A DNA stretch of 64,000 nt, taken from the NCBI RefSeq assembly GCF_034043515.1, contig NZ_CP138214.1, positions 2,976,001 through 3,040,000 of the forward strand, in the 5' to 3' direction. This document shows, one piece after another, positions 47,930 through 56,072 of this stretch. This DNA is from Pseudomonas sp. MUP55 (GTDB lineage Bacteria > Pseudomonadota > Gammaproteobacteria > Pseudomonadales > Pseudomonadaceae). Position 1 is the first letter of the stretch. Each line of letters starts with the position of its first letter. Made by a program: the position numbers and the translations under genes. Below the pieces are notes generated by a model. The model searched no databases. It was given only the letters and a program-made list of their open reading frames with translations, and was not told the DNA's origin.

Positions 47930-47943
47930 ATTCTCCGGGCAAT

Positions 47944-47963
47944 AAAAAACCGCCCGAAGGCGG
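47944..47963 (-). terminator. Hairpin-terminator and ribosome-site module (copy 3)
   Basis: CCGCC-CGAA-GGCGG hairpin, T-run, then ATTGCCCGGAGAA and the ATG at 47929. Confidence 0.75.
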
Positions 47964-47980
47964 CTTGTGGTTCTCGTTGT

Positions 47981-48403
47981 TCAGTTGTAGTCAACATAGG
48001 GACCGATGTAGAACCCGGACATGTCTCCGCTGATACGGTACAGGCTTTCCTTGCCTGGCTGCACCGTTGCTGCGATGGTTCGAATTGCAGCGCCTGCGCA
48101 CAAGCCGGAGCCAGCCAGGCCTGCGCCGAGATTGGGCGACCCCGGCGGAAGGTAGAATGTGGCCCGCTGACCAGTCCCGATTTTTGCAGCCCGGCGGCCG
48201 TCGACATAAACAACGATGTCGCAGCCAGAACCGACCGCGCCGGAGTCGCGCACCACGGTGACTTTTCCGCTCTCGCCAACTGGTTTAGTCTGGAAGGCAT
48301 AGACCTCGTCCGACGGGACAGGCTTCGCATCCCGCACCGAGATCGCCGATGAGGCACACCCCACCAGCATCGCCACCGCTACCGCAGCTATAAAAATCCG
48401 CAT
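47981..48403 (-). CDS. Prophage lipoprotein
   Basis: A 140-residue predicted lipoprotein (MRIFIAAVAVAMLVGC, lipobox LVGC) inserted between K and I of the tail operon. The mature part (SGCDIVVYVDGRRAAKIGTG, ATFYLPPGS) resembles DUF2846-like lipoproteins. It has a terminator on each side, so it is an independent moron. Confidence 0.8.
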   Translation of the reverse strand: MRIFIAAVAVAMLVGCASSAISVRDAKPVPSDEVYAFQTKPVGESGKVTVVRDSGAVGSGCDIVVYVDGRRAAKIGTGQRATFYLPPGSPNLGAGLAGSGLCAGAAIRTIAATVQPGKESLYRISGDMSGFYIGPYVDYN

Positions 48404-48454
48404 GTCGTTCCCTCTTTGGTTTGGCGGGACTGTAGCACTGAGGCGGCCAAATAC

Positions 48455-48482
48455 AAAAAAGCCCAGCGCAGGGCCGGGCTTA
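48455..48482 (-). terminator. Terminator upstream of the lipoprotein gene
   Basis: AAGCCC/GGGCTT stem with T-run on the minus strand, downstream of the gene ending at 48495. Confidence 0.8.
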
Positions 48483-48494
48483 GTGAAGACAATT

Positions 48495-48833
48495 CTAATC
48501 AAAGCTCCCTCGGTATGCTCTTTCACGCTCTATTACGAAATCTTCATAGCGCGCTTGAAGGTATACAAATCCTGGCCTGGACGAATCATAGGTCCCGATC
48601 GCGAATTGGAATCCGATTCCAACATCCGCATCCACGATCTCTAACAGATCATACCAAAAAGGTTCGGTCTCGATCATAACTCCAGTATTTTCAGCAAAAT
48701 ACTGCCTTACTATCCCAATGTTCTGCCCAGGGTGAAATTCCGAAGCTTTATGAATGACAGGTTGGCCGGTAGCTGTATCAACCCAGTGAAATGTCACTTT
48801 GTAAAAGCTGGACTCTCGATCGTATCCTTGCAT
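48495..48833 (-). CDS. Prophage protein of unknown function
   Basis: A 112-residue acidic, aromatic-rich protein (MQGYDRESSFYKVTFHWVDT, then PFWYDLLEIVDADVG, ending AYRGSFD). No signal or membrane segment. Base composition is more AT-rich than the tail genes. Divergent from the gene at 48982. Confidence 0.7.
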   Translation of the reverse strand: MQGYDRESSFYKVTFHWVDTATGQPVIHKASEFHPGQNIGIVRQYFAENTGVMIETEPFWYDLLEIVDADVGIGFQFAIGTYDSSRPGFVYLQARYEDFVIERERAYRGSFD

Positions 48834-48981
48834 TGCGCTCTATTCCCTCGGTTTTCAAAATACGAGGATAGCAATGAGCCACCAATACCGGCTAGCCTGT
48901 CCAGGCATCCAGTGTGGATGGAATGCCAGTAACTGGGTGGAGCTGCGCCGTAGTAGCGTTATGCCGTCAAGGAGTGAGTCG

Positions 48982-49293
48982 ATGAAACCAGCGAATAAAG
49001 ATCGAGTCCCACAAATCAACAAAATTAGAGCGCGATTAATCAGGTTCGCCAGGGTCTTAAAAAAGTGGGTGCCCAAATCGGATGCTTTCATATGGGCGTT
49101 GCTTGTATTGGCGATGTTCCGTTCAAAGATGGTCGGCTCAAAATTCTATAATCAGTCGTGTGGATCAAAATCAAATACCTCCAAAGATCTGCTGGAGGAT
49201 ATGGCATATCTGATTGGCGATTCAAAATGTGCTGCATTGTCAGACGTTTGTGATACGTGGGAATTGAGTTACGACAAAGTAATAAACCGCTAG
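48982..49293 (+). CDS. Prophage protein with a membrane-like segment (moron)
   Basis: A 103-residue protein: basic N-terminus (MKPANKDRVPQINKIRARLI), a hydrophobic stretch (AFIWALLVLAMF), then an acidic C-terminal region with three Cys. ATG at 48982, seven bases after AAGGAG; a longer in-frame start at 48874 is less likely. On the opposite strand to the tail genes. Confidence 0.6.
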   Translation: MKPANKDRVPQINKIRARLIRFARVLKKWVPKSDAFIWALLVLAMFRSKMVGSKFYNQSCGSKSNTSKDLLEDMAYLIGDSKCAALSDVCDTWELSYDKVINR

Positions 49294-49381
49294 TGGAAAC
49301 TAGGATTCTTCAGTCCTTCGTCTGCAAGCCCAAGGACTGGGGTTGCGCCAATAACGGCGCGTTTATGACTTGGAGGTCAAT

Positions 49382-49969
49382 GTGAGCGATAGTGGTTTCA
49401 AGCCGAGAGATCCCTTTAGCATCGATTGGGAACGACAATACAATGTGGGCCCTTCAGACGAGCATCTGCATGCGATGGGGCAGTTCATCGTTAATTATTC
49501 AGCGGTCGAATGGCAAATATCTAACCTCTTCGCCTTTTTCCTCAAAATGCCAGTGGCGGATGCTCAAAAGCTTTCAGTTGAAGCCAACATCTCAATGGCG
49601 GGGATGGTCCGGTACGTTCAGAGGCGAATATCTGATTTAAAAACCCACGATCAGCAGGCAACAGACGATCTGCTATACACGCTAAAAGCTTTCGACGCTG
49701 TAAGCAGCCTCAGGCATAAAATCGTACATTGGCAATGGGGCCTAAATGAAGGAGCAACCGCCTCATTAACCGACCTGATCAAGCCAAAGAATGCCAATAA
49801 ATCAAACGCGATTCTCAAAATAAGCGAGCTAAGGGATCAGTGTCATAAGCTCATGAGAATCTTGCAGGCGATTTCGTTGAATGCTGAGATCCTTAGGGGC
49901 ATTAAGACGCGCGCACAGATTCTAGAAATCCGCACAGGCACATCGCCTGAAAAGCTCTTTCGACCGTAA
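49382..49969 (+). CDS. HEPN-like protein of unknown function (moron)
   Basis: A 195-residue helical protein with GTG start after GGAGGTCAAT. Residues about 25-50 (MGQFIVNYSAVEWQISNLFA) and the motif RHKIVHW (Arg-x4-His, near residue 120) recall HEPN-superfamily four-helix proteins, many of which are RNases in defence or toxin-antitoxin systems. The family call is by motif only. It lies in a plus-strand pair between K and I of the tail operon. Confidence 0.6.
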   Translation: MSDSGFKPRDPFSIDWERQYNVGPSDEHLHAMGQFIVNYSAVEWQISNLFAFFLKMPVADAQKLSVEANISMAGMVRYVQRRISDLKTHDQQATDDLLYTLKAFDAVSSLRHKIVHWQWGLNEGATASLTDLIKPKNANKSNAILKISELRDQCHKLMRILQAISLNAEILRGIKTRAQILEIRTGTSPEKLFRP

Positions 49970-50096
49970 ATCTCGAGAGCGGCCGATCATCGGTCTCCTC
50001 AAGAACTGCCAGCCCGGCTTCCACCATAGAGGGTGAAACGGGGATGTCTTCTGCCCGCAAAGGTAAATGCGGTGGAGCCGGCCTATCTGCTTGCAT
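49902..50096 (-). CDS. Small tail-operon protein of unknown function
   Basis: A 64-residue protein (MQADRPAPPHLPLRAEDIPV, then ERAFQAMCLCGFLESVRAS). ATG at 50096 follows AGGAGCGAGGT, 25 bases after the K stop. Overlaps the converging HEPN-like gene by 68 bases. Support rests on the ribosome site and position. Confidence 0.55.
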   Translation of the reverse strand: MQADRPAPPHLPLRAEDIPVSPSMVEAGLAVLEETDDRPLSRFTVERAFQAMCLCGFLESVRAS

Positions 50097-50121
50097 ACCT
50101 CGCTCCTGCGGCCGTGCCGCG

Positions 50122-50580
50122 TCATGTTGGTTGGTTTGCGTCTTTGTGCCTGAGGATCAGGCGCGTTCGATCGTGCCAGGGCCCGCCGTAGACGATGATC
50201 TCGGAAGGCCTGCCGTACAGGTGGTGCAGTAGGAACGGGCCAGGGCCGAACGCGCCCGACTCTTCGCCAGGTAGCGCCGGATCAGTGCCCAGGTAGATCC
50301 CGGCATGGTTCGGGTAAACGGTGCGGCCAACCTGCATGACGATCATGTCGCCACGCTGTGGGCGGTCGACACGCACGAAACCTGCAGCCTCGTAGTTCGC
50401 CTCGTACAGGCTGGCGTTCTCCGCATTCTCCCACCAACCATCGGTGCGCTGGAATGCTTCGAACTCAAGGCCCCACTCACGTTGATACCAGTCAGCGCAG
50501 ATCTGCCAGCAGTCCCAGGCGCCATGCACAAACGGTCGCTTGAGCAGCGAGGTGCTGCCCGTAGGCGTGATCGTGCGCAT
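50122..50580 (-). pseudogene. Tail tip protein K, 5'-truncated
   Basis: Encodes the C-terminal NlpC/P60-type peptidase half of lambda gpK: RPFVHGAWDCWQICADWYQR (active Cys), PNHAGIYLG (His) and HHLYGRPSEIIVYGG. The N-terminal JAB/MPN half normally present is absent; the frame begins at an internal Met exactly where the tape-measure coding sequence stops making sense. A product from the ATG at 50580 is possible but would lack half the protein. Confidence 0.85.
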
Positions 50581-51572
50581 GCCTTGACCGGGTCGTCGGC
50601 CAGCTTCACGAATTCGGCAACTGTCTCGCTGACAGCCTTGCCCGTCGCTTCCTGCATCGATACGGCGGCCTGGGTGATGCCTTCGAAGCTCTCGCCAGCA
50701 ATCTTGCCATTGTCTGCAAGCATGGCCAGAACTGCAGCAGCTTGGCCTGTGGAGCCCACGGTCGCACTCACCTGCCGCGCCATGTCGCCCAGTTGACCAG
50801 CGCTCACGCCGGCGTAGTTACCAGTCAGGATCAGTGATTTGTTGTAGCGGTCCTGCTCTTCGCTGCCCTTGTAGTACGCAACGGCAAGGCCGCCCACAGC
50901 GGCAGTGGCCAACGCCAGCGGCGCCAGGATGGCGAGCAGGCCAGCAGCACCAGCGCCTGCACCTGCGCCCAACTGAGCAACGGCGCGAACGCCGCTACCC
51001 CAGTCACCCGAAGACAGCGCGTTACCCAGTTGCACGACGTTTTCCTGGGCCTGGCGGGTACCGAGGCGCAGCTTGTCGAAACCGGTGGCGGTCTTTTCGA
51101 GCTTTCCGTAATCCTTATCGATCTTACTCAGGGCGCTGTTGTACTGGTCCTGGCTGATTCTCCCCTCGTCGAGGTGCTTGCCGAGCTGCTCGACCTGGTT
51201 GTCCAGCTTTGCCAATGCAGCGCGGGCCGGGTCAATCGCCCCCAGCAGGCTGTTCAGCGCCTTCTGCTCGTCCATCGCAGACTTGGCCAGGGCGATCTGC
51301 TGCTTATCGAGCTGAGCAGAGATCTTCGCGGCCTCGGCTTCACCGTAGGCACCGGTCTTGGTCAGCTTGGCGAGAGCATCACGCTGCTTTGCCAGGTCCT
51401 GGGTGGTTTTGGCACTGACGGAAAGCGATTTTTCCAGCGCCTGCATTTCGTTCATCAGCGAAACGGCGGACTGCTCGGCCCGGCCGCCGGCCTTCGCCAT
51501 TTCATCAAGGCTCGTTTTGGCCTGGATTGCATCGGCCGAGTCGATCTTGACGCCGAGTTCTGCAATGTTCAT
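50343..51572 (-). pseudogene. Tape measure protein, 3'-truncated
   Basis: Residues 1 to about 331 are a lambda-type tape measure N-terminus: MNIAELGVKIDSADAIQAKT, coiled coil, Gly/Ala-rich membrane-like stretch, and TVAEFVKLADDPVKA. After DDPVKA (codon 331, 50580-50582) the frame enters the K gene out of frame and adds about 78 meaningless residues to 50343. The rest of the tape measure and the minor tail genes M and L that normally follow are missing. Confidence 0.85.
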
Positions 51573-51599
51573 CGACTCACCTTGAATAAGTGCCCGTGG

Positions 51600-51902
51600 T
51601 TACGGGCTGTTTTCCCTTTCCTCCGCCATAACGCGCAGGGCTTCGCCTTCCAGCACCTGAAGGTCAGGGAAGATTTCAGCGAGTTTCTTTTTCTTGATGC
51701 CGAGCAACCCTGCCACGTCCCGGATGCAGTTGTAGTCGAGACCGATCGCGCCGCCTGCGCCTGCTCGCCACTGGGTGGACATGCGGTTGAAAAGGAGGAA
51801 GGCTGGCCAGTTGCATGGCCAGACTTCCACTTCCTCAACCAGATCACCAGGGGCAAGGCCGAACATGCCGATAATTGCGTCGGGCACGCTTGGCGAGTAC
51901 AT
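51600..51902 (-). CDS. Tail assembly chaperone extension (GT-like, DUF1799)
   Basis: A 100-residue frame beginning MYSPSVPDAIIGMFGLAPGD with the DUF1799 core QWRAGAGGAIGLDYNCIRDV. It lies in the -1 frame relative to G and has no good ribosome site, so it is probably made as a fusion with G by frameshifting at 51923-51929 (about 233 residues in total), as for lambda gpG-T. Confidence 0.8.
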   Translation of the reverse strand: MYSPSVPDAIIGMFGLAPGDLVEEVEVWPCNWPAFLLFNRMSTQWRAGAGGAIGLDYNCIRDVAGLLGIKKKKLAEIFPDLQVLEGEALRVMAEERENSP

Positions 51903-51919
51903 GGCGCGGGCGGCGTCGG

Positions 51920-52300
51920 TCAGTTTCCCAGGCGGGCTTGACTGTATGCACCCTCGTGAGCCTTGACGACAGCCTCGGCAGCACCCTGGCAGGACTTCAC
52001 GAATGCGACGATGTTGTCGTCGTCGTATTCGTCATCGAAGCCCCAGCCGACCACCAGGTCCTTGATCTGCTGAGTTTGCTGCTCGGTATCCACGGCAACA
52101 ATTTCCGACCATGACGGCTTATCGCCCAGCGCGGCCTGTGCCTTCTTCCGCTTGTCGTTCCATTCATCGAACAGAGCGGCAAGCTCAGCACGATCCCGGT
52201 ACTTGAAGGTGAACTCTACCTTCTCAGGCGCGCTGCCGACGATTGGAATCAGCACCGGCGCATTGAACGTAGCGCTTTGCGCAATACGAATTTTGGCCAT
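51920..52300 (-). CDS. Tail assembly chaperone G
   Basis: A 126-residue protein (MAKIRIAQSATFNAPVLIPI, VEFTFKYRDRAELAALFDEW, VGWGFDDEYDDDNIVAFVKS) of the phage tail-assembly chaperone family that coats the tape measure before tail tube polymerisation. Located between the major tail protein and GT, in lambda order. Confidence 0.88.
   Translation of the reverse strand: MAKIRIAQSATFNAPVLIPIVGSAPEKVEFTFKYRDRAELAALFDEWNDKRKKAQAALGDKPSWSEIVAVDTEQQTQQIKDLVVGWGFDDEYDDDNIVAFVKSCQGAAEAVVKAHEGAYSQARLGN
51923..51929 (-). other. Programmed -1 frameshift site GGGAAAC
   Basis: The last two sense codons of G read G-GGA-AAC directly before TGA, a canonical X-XXY-YYZ slippery heptamer in the correct phase. 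A -1 slip continues through LTDAARAMYSPS into the GT frame without a stop. Confidence 0.85.
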
Positions 52301-52303
52301 GGG

Positions 52304-52616
52304 TTACACCGCCGTAGTCAGGTAACGGGTCGGCTCCGACTGAAGGGCCAAGTTGACGGTACGGGTCAGCAGGTTGTTGCGGGACACCGCTGGCTGCTTG
52401 GAGAACGACGTGTAGGTGCCGTACAGCAGAGTGTCGTTGCCGGGCAGGTTGAGGCGTGCGGCTTCGACCTGCTTGCCGGCGTCAGCCTTCAGCAATGGTG
52501 CCACCTACAACAGTAGCCACAGCCTCGCTCGCATTGCTGATGGCAGCGAACGCCAGTGCCGCGCCGTAGGTAGCGGCGTGCTGGAAGGTGCCGCCGTTCG
52601 GGAGTTTGTAGCCCAT
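52304..52616 (-). pseudogene. Major tail tube protein V, internal deletion
   Basis: The N-terminal 44 codons (MGYKLPNGGTFQHAATYGAA, then AISNASEAVATVV) close at a TGA near 52482. The C-terminal part (VAPLLKADAGKQVEAARLNL, GNDTLLYGTYTSFSKQPAVS, ALQSEPTRYLTTAV) continues in another frame from about 52504. Tail tube proteins of this type are usually over 200 residues, so a middle part is missing and the frame is broken. Confidence 0.8.
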
Positions 52617-52640
52617 GGGTATTTCCTCATTGCAGATATG

Positions 52641-52664
52641 AAAAAACCCGCTCGATGGCGGGTA
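52641..52664 (-). terminator. Terminator between the zinc-ribbon gene and V
   Basis: ACCCGC/GCGGGT stem with T-run on the minus strand, isolating the zinc-ribbon gene from the tail tube gene; similar to the other tail-operon hairpins. Confidence 0.75.
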
Positions 52665-52702
52665 TCTGGGGTTGCCCAATGGGCGAATTATTTGGCTGTT
52701 AG

Positions 52703-52963
52703 TTACTCAGGAATACGACAGTTTTCGTAAGCCTCAAGCGGCAGCCCAGACTTAGAGCCAACAACTACGCCGGTAAGACCGCAGGAAGGGCAGCAGGCAT
52801 GCTTTTCCAGATACCACTTCGTAATTTGACTCGGCGTAGACCATTGCCCGCAGGCAGTGCAGATGCACCTTTCGCTGGCACTAATCTCGTCGCGGTTGTT
52901 CCAGCCGTGATCGTCGGCAGATTCATCCAGCCACTGTAATCGTGCCTTTGTATCTTCATCCAT
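52703..52963 (-). CDS. Zinc-ribbon protein (moron)
   Basis: An 86-residue protein with two Cys pairs, CICTAC and CCPSC, spaced as a zinc ribbon (residues about 39-66). Starts MDEDTKARLQWLDESADDHG, with GAGGCGACACC upstream. Inserted between the tail terminator and tail tube genes. Function unknown. Confidence 0.7.
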   Translation of the reverse strand: MDEDTKARLQWLDESADDHGWNNRDEISASERCICTACGQWSTPSQITKWYLEKHACCPSCGLTGVVVGSKSGLPLEAYENCRIPE

Positions 52964-53015
52964 GGTGTCGCCTCTACCTACCCATATGCGTGCATCGATT
53001 CTAGCGCGATGCCGC

Positions 53016-53432
53016 TCAATTGGTGTCGGCTCGATACGAGAACGAGACCGAGACGGTGTAGGTGGAATCGCCGGTGATGCCTGGCCCTGGGTCAACTGGC
53101 GACATGGTCACCACGGTGACCGCGCCCTTCGTGTCCCGCGCGTAGAGAGGGAACAGGTCGGTCATTTCAGCGGCTATTGGATTCGTCTTCGCCTTGCCGG
53201 TGCCCGCCGGTGCGATGATGCTGACTTGAAACAGTCCAGTGAACAGCCGGTGATCACCGCCGAGCGTGTTGCTCGCAGTGTCGCCCGGGATAGTGAAGGC
53301 TCGCAGGTAGGTCTCGCCCGCCGCCGGCGTGTAGGCCGTGTTCTCGAAAACGATCTTCAGCTTCTCCGACCTAGCAGCGTTCCAGGCGATGAGCTTGGCC
53401 TCGTAGATCGAGGCGATGATTGCGTGACTCAT
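53016..53432 (-). CDS. Tail terminator-like protein (DUF4128)
   Basis: A 138-residue protein (MSHAIIASIYEAKLIAWNAA, then YLRAFTIPGDTASNTLGG, ending TYTVSVSFSYRADTN) of the DUF4128/gpU-like group that ends tail tube growth. Start overlaps the preceding gene's stop by four bases. Confidence 0.8.
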   Translation of the reverse strand: MSHAIIASIYEAKLIAWNAARSEKLKIVFENTAYTPAAGETYLRAFTIPGDTASNTLGGDHRLFTGLFQVSIIAPAGTGKAKTNPIAAEMTDLFPLYARDTKGAVTVVTMSPVDPGPGITGDSTYTVSVSFSYRADTN

Positions 53433-54013
53433 ACCTGGTTGTTCCTGATGGCCTCCAGCACGATCTGCTGGAAGCGAGCCACGGTTACCCGGACCATGCC
53501 GCCGGGGGCCTGGGTGGAATGGCCGAACTCCAGCGGGATCGCGTAGGGCAAGTTGTTGACGATGTAGGCCATCTGGCCGGCGGTGAAGTCGCTCATTGCT
53601 GCGACCAGCGCCGCGGTAGTCTCGGCACCGCTCGGATCCACCTCGTCGAAGGTAACGCTCTCGACCACGCCCAGCGAGATGTGCCAGTTCGCGCGGAACC
53701 GGCCGCCGACGTAGCCTTCGGGCGCCTTGATGTCCATGCCGTCGTTGAGCTTGCGGCCTTTCTTGAGCCTTCCGGCCTTCGTGAGGTTGGCCGGATCACT
53801 GCGCAGTGCGCTGTTGTGATCGTCGACGGCCTTGTTGTACTGGGTCGCCACAGCGTTCTGTGCCCAGATCTCCGGGTTACCCACTGGAGACATGCGAATC
53901 AAGCTGCTGCCGACTTCGATGATGATTTCGCGCACACTGGCGTCAATGGCTTCGCTGGTCTGGGCGGCGAACTCGGCTAGGCTCAGGGCGAAGCTGCCGG
54001 ATTGGGTCGCCAT
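53429..54013 (-). CDS. HK97 gp10-like head-tail/tail completion protein
   Basis: A 194-residue protein: FALSLAEFAAQTSEAIDASV, then VGNPEIWAQ, YVGGRFRANWHIS, and NNLPYAIPLEFGHSTQAPGG, the pattern of gp10/gpZ-type tail completion proteins. Part of the compact head-tail joining block. Confidence 0.85.
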   Translation of the reverse strand: MATQSGSFALSLAEFAAQTSEAIDASVREIIIEVGSSLIRMSPVGNPEIWAQNAVATQYNKAVDDHNSALRSDPANLTKAGRLKKGRKLNDGMDIKAPEGYVGGRFRANWHISLGVVESVTFDEVDPSGAETTAALVAAMSDFTAGQMAYIVNNLPYAIPLEFGHSTQAPGGMVRVTVARFQQIVLEAIRNNQV

Positions 54014-54014
54014 G

Positions 54015-54407
54015 TCATTTCCTCAGTTGCGCTGTCCACGTTGCATAAGCAGGGTCCGCAGACACGTCCATCACCCGCAGCCCGTTGACGATATCGCCAA
54101 TGGTCGGGGCAGCCGGTACCGCCGTCGGAACCCCGGCCTCCGACACGAAAAGCTCGTTTTGCAGCACCAGCAACTTCTTGTCGGTGGTCTGGATGAGGGA
54201 GCCGTCGATTTCCTTGGACAGGTAGCCCCCGAGGACGCCGCGCCCCGAGTACGTCACGGTGGTCTCCGGCGTTTCGCCGCCCAGATCGGAGTCATACTCG
54301 CCAGCGACCTTGCGCACGCCTGTCACCGGCTTGACAGCATCGGCCAGGCCATCGGGATCGTCGAACGCTTCCGCCAGTTCGGCCTGGATCTCTTCGCGCA
54401 TGCCCAT
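54015..54407 (-). CDS. Head-tail joining protein
   Basis: A 130-residue protein (MGMREEIQAELAEAFDDPDG, then GEYDSDLGGETPETTVTYSG, ending YATWTAQLRK). ATG at 54407 follows AAGGATCTGATC, just after the preceding stop. Similar proteins in Pseudomonas phages sit in the head-tail connector block. Confidence 0.75.
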   Translation of the reverse strand: MGMREEIQAELAEAFDDPDGLADAVKPVTGVRKVAGEYDSDLGGETPETTVTYSGRGVLGGYLSKEIDGSLIQTTDKKLLVLQNELFVSEAGVPTAVPAAPTIGDIVNGLRVMDVSADPAYATWTAQLRK

Positions 54408-54409
54408 GA

Positions 54410-54787
54410 TCAGATCCTTTTCAGCATCATCACGCCGGAACGCTTGATCCACGGCTCTAGCAGCGCCAGGGCGAAGTTGACGCCCGCCGACTGGTCGGTA
54501 GAGCCTGCCACGTAGGTCTTGCTCACGGACGTGCCGGATTGAGCCGAGACCGTCTTGCTCTGCACTTCCTTCTGCGTTGCTGTGTACAGCTTGCCCGCTG
54601 CTGCCTCTTTGGCAACCTGGGCGCCGGCTGTTTTGATCTCGGCCGGGACCGGATCAGGAACAACCCGCTTAATCTTGGCCGTGAGCCAGGCATTGGCCAT
54701 GGTCACAGCAAGGACCGGATCACCGGTGCCGGCCCAACCAGGACCCAGCGAGGCGTCAACATCGGCAACGGTAATGTAATCGGTCAT
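54410..54787 (-). CDS. DnaT-like/head-tail connector protein
   Basis: A 125-residue protein (MTDYITVADVDASLGPGWAG, then DPVLAVTMANAWLTAKI, ending LLEPWIKRSGVMMLKRI) of the family often labelled DnaT-like single-strand-binding in phage structural blocks. Its position next to capsid and joining genes argues for a connector role. Confidence 0.75.
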   Translation of the reverse strand: MTDYITVADVDASLGPGWAGTGDPVLAVTMANAWLTAKIKRVVPDPVPAEIKTAGAQVAKEAAAGKLYTATQKEVQSKTVSAQSGTSVSKTYVAGSTDQSAGVNFALALLEPWIKRSGVMMLKRI

Positions 54788-54797
54788 GTGCTTGTCC

Positions 54798-55103
54798 TTA
54801 TTCCGCTGGCACCAGGGCCTGCAGGTCTTCTTTCTTGGCGGACGGGTCGAACGCAATGCCCTTCTCGGTCAGCCATTCTTTCAGTTCGGGGACCTTCATT
54901 TTCAGAGGGTCGGTTTCTTTGCTCTCCGACTCCTTGCCGTCGGACACCTTGATCCCGGCCGCCTGGTAGGCGTCGAAGATGTTCGGGGCATCGCCATCGA
55001 CGACCACTTCAGTGGCAGTGCCGATAACGCCGAAGAACTCGCCCAACAGGCGGTAGCACACGCCGCGCTCTTTGCCCGGCTTGTCCGTGTAGATCACTTT
55101 CAT
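54798..55103 (-). CDS. HeH/LEM-domain phage protein
   Basis: A 101-residue protein. N-terminal RLLGEFFGVIGTATEVVVDG, then an acidic linker and a C-terminal helix-extended-helix motif MKVPELKEWLTEKGIAFDPS. Typical small gene between capsid and connector genes. Confidence 0.75.
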   Translation of the reverse strand: MKVIYTDKPGKERGVCYRLLGEFFGVIGTATEVVVDGDAPNIFDAYQAAGIKVSDGKESESKETDPLKMKVPELKEWLTEKGIAFDPSAKKEDLQALVPAE

Positions 55104-55159
55104 TTGTCACCTCAAAAGCATCCCGGCGCCCGTAAAGACGCCAGGGTGTGTGGGCCGGA

Positions 55160-56071
55160 TTACGGCGTGGTGGTGCCGCTGATGACAGCGGCGAACGGGA
55201 CCTGCTTACGGCTGAATACGCGCTGCCAGTTCGCAGCGGCTGCGTACTGAGTCGCGGTTGGGCTGAGGTTCTGAGCCTCAGAACCCTTCCAGCTGAAGCC
55301 GGCGGGCTGGAGGATGTAGGTCTTCCGCTCCCACAGCACCTCGGCACCACCGCCGTTACCGCCGCCTGGTTTACGCTCCAGCTCTACCGGCACCTTGGGA
55401 GTGCCTTCGCCGTAGCCGAAAGCGCCCTGGCCGAAGAACACGGACAGATACTTGCCCGCGCCATACACCAGGGCATCGTCCATGAACACCGGCTTGCCGA
55501 GGTAGGTGGCCAGGATGATCTTGCCGTCGGAGTCGCGCAGGTACTCGATGAGGTCCTGCTTGACCATCTGGTTCATCACCACCGAGTGCACGCCGATCGC
55601 ACCGAACTGGTCGGCCGCGTCACCGGCGGTGAAGGCTGCATCCTGAAAGGCGTTCGCACTGATGGTCGCGCCCGCGTCGATGACCATGTCACCGCCGTTG
55701 TTCGCGATGTTCGAGGCGATGATGCCGCGAGCCGCGCCCAAGGTGTAACGCTGCCACTGGCGGGTCCAGTAAGTGCCGAAACGGTTGCGGATCTGCTGCT
55801 GAGGCTCGCTGTTCGCCAGCTCAGCGGTCAGGTCGGCAACGCCATAGCCTTTGTTGAGGTACAGGACGCGGGCACGCATGCTGTCCTGGGTGACCTTGCC
55901 GACTTCGCCCTGGTCGTTCGGGTCGTCGTTGCTGATGTTCGGAGCTTCATCAGCGTTCAGATCCTGCCAGTAGCTGATCTCGGCGGTGCCCTGGCTGCCG
56001 GAGGCGATCGCATCCAGCACTGGCGAGCGAGTCACGATGCCCGACTCATATACAGCGGTCTTTTCCGGGCT
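55160..56071 (-). pseudogene. Major capsid protein, 5'-truncated
   Basis: Open from just after the ninG stop, in frame SPEKTAVYESGIVTRSPVLD, then ASGSQGTAEISYWQDLNADE, GDMVIDAGATISANAF, FGAIGVHSVVMNQMVKQDLI and FSWKGSEAQNLSPTATQYAA. A coat protein of the lambda-like Pseudomonas phage type. The true start is absent: the only in-frame start is a GTG at 56033-56035, inside the conserved region. Terminase, portal and protease genes that should precede it are missing. Confidence 0.85.
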
Positions 56072-56072
56072 G

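Noticed and set aside
51569..51856. Alternative minus-strand gene overlapping the GT gene
   Set aside because: It reads GT in another frame, with Cys/Ser/Arg-rich nonsense composition; the DUF1799 frame is clearly the coding one.
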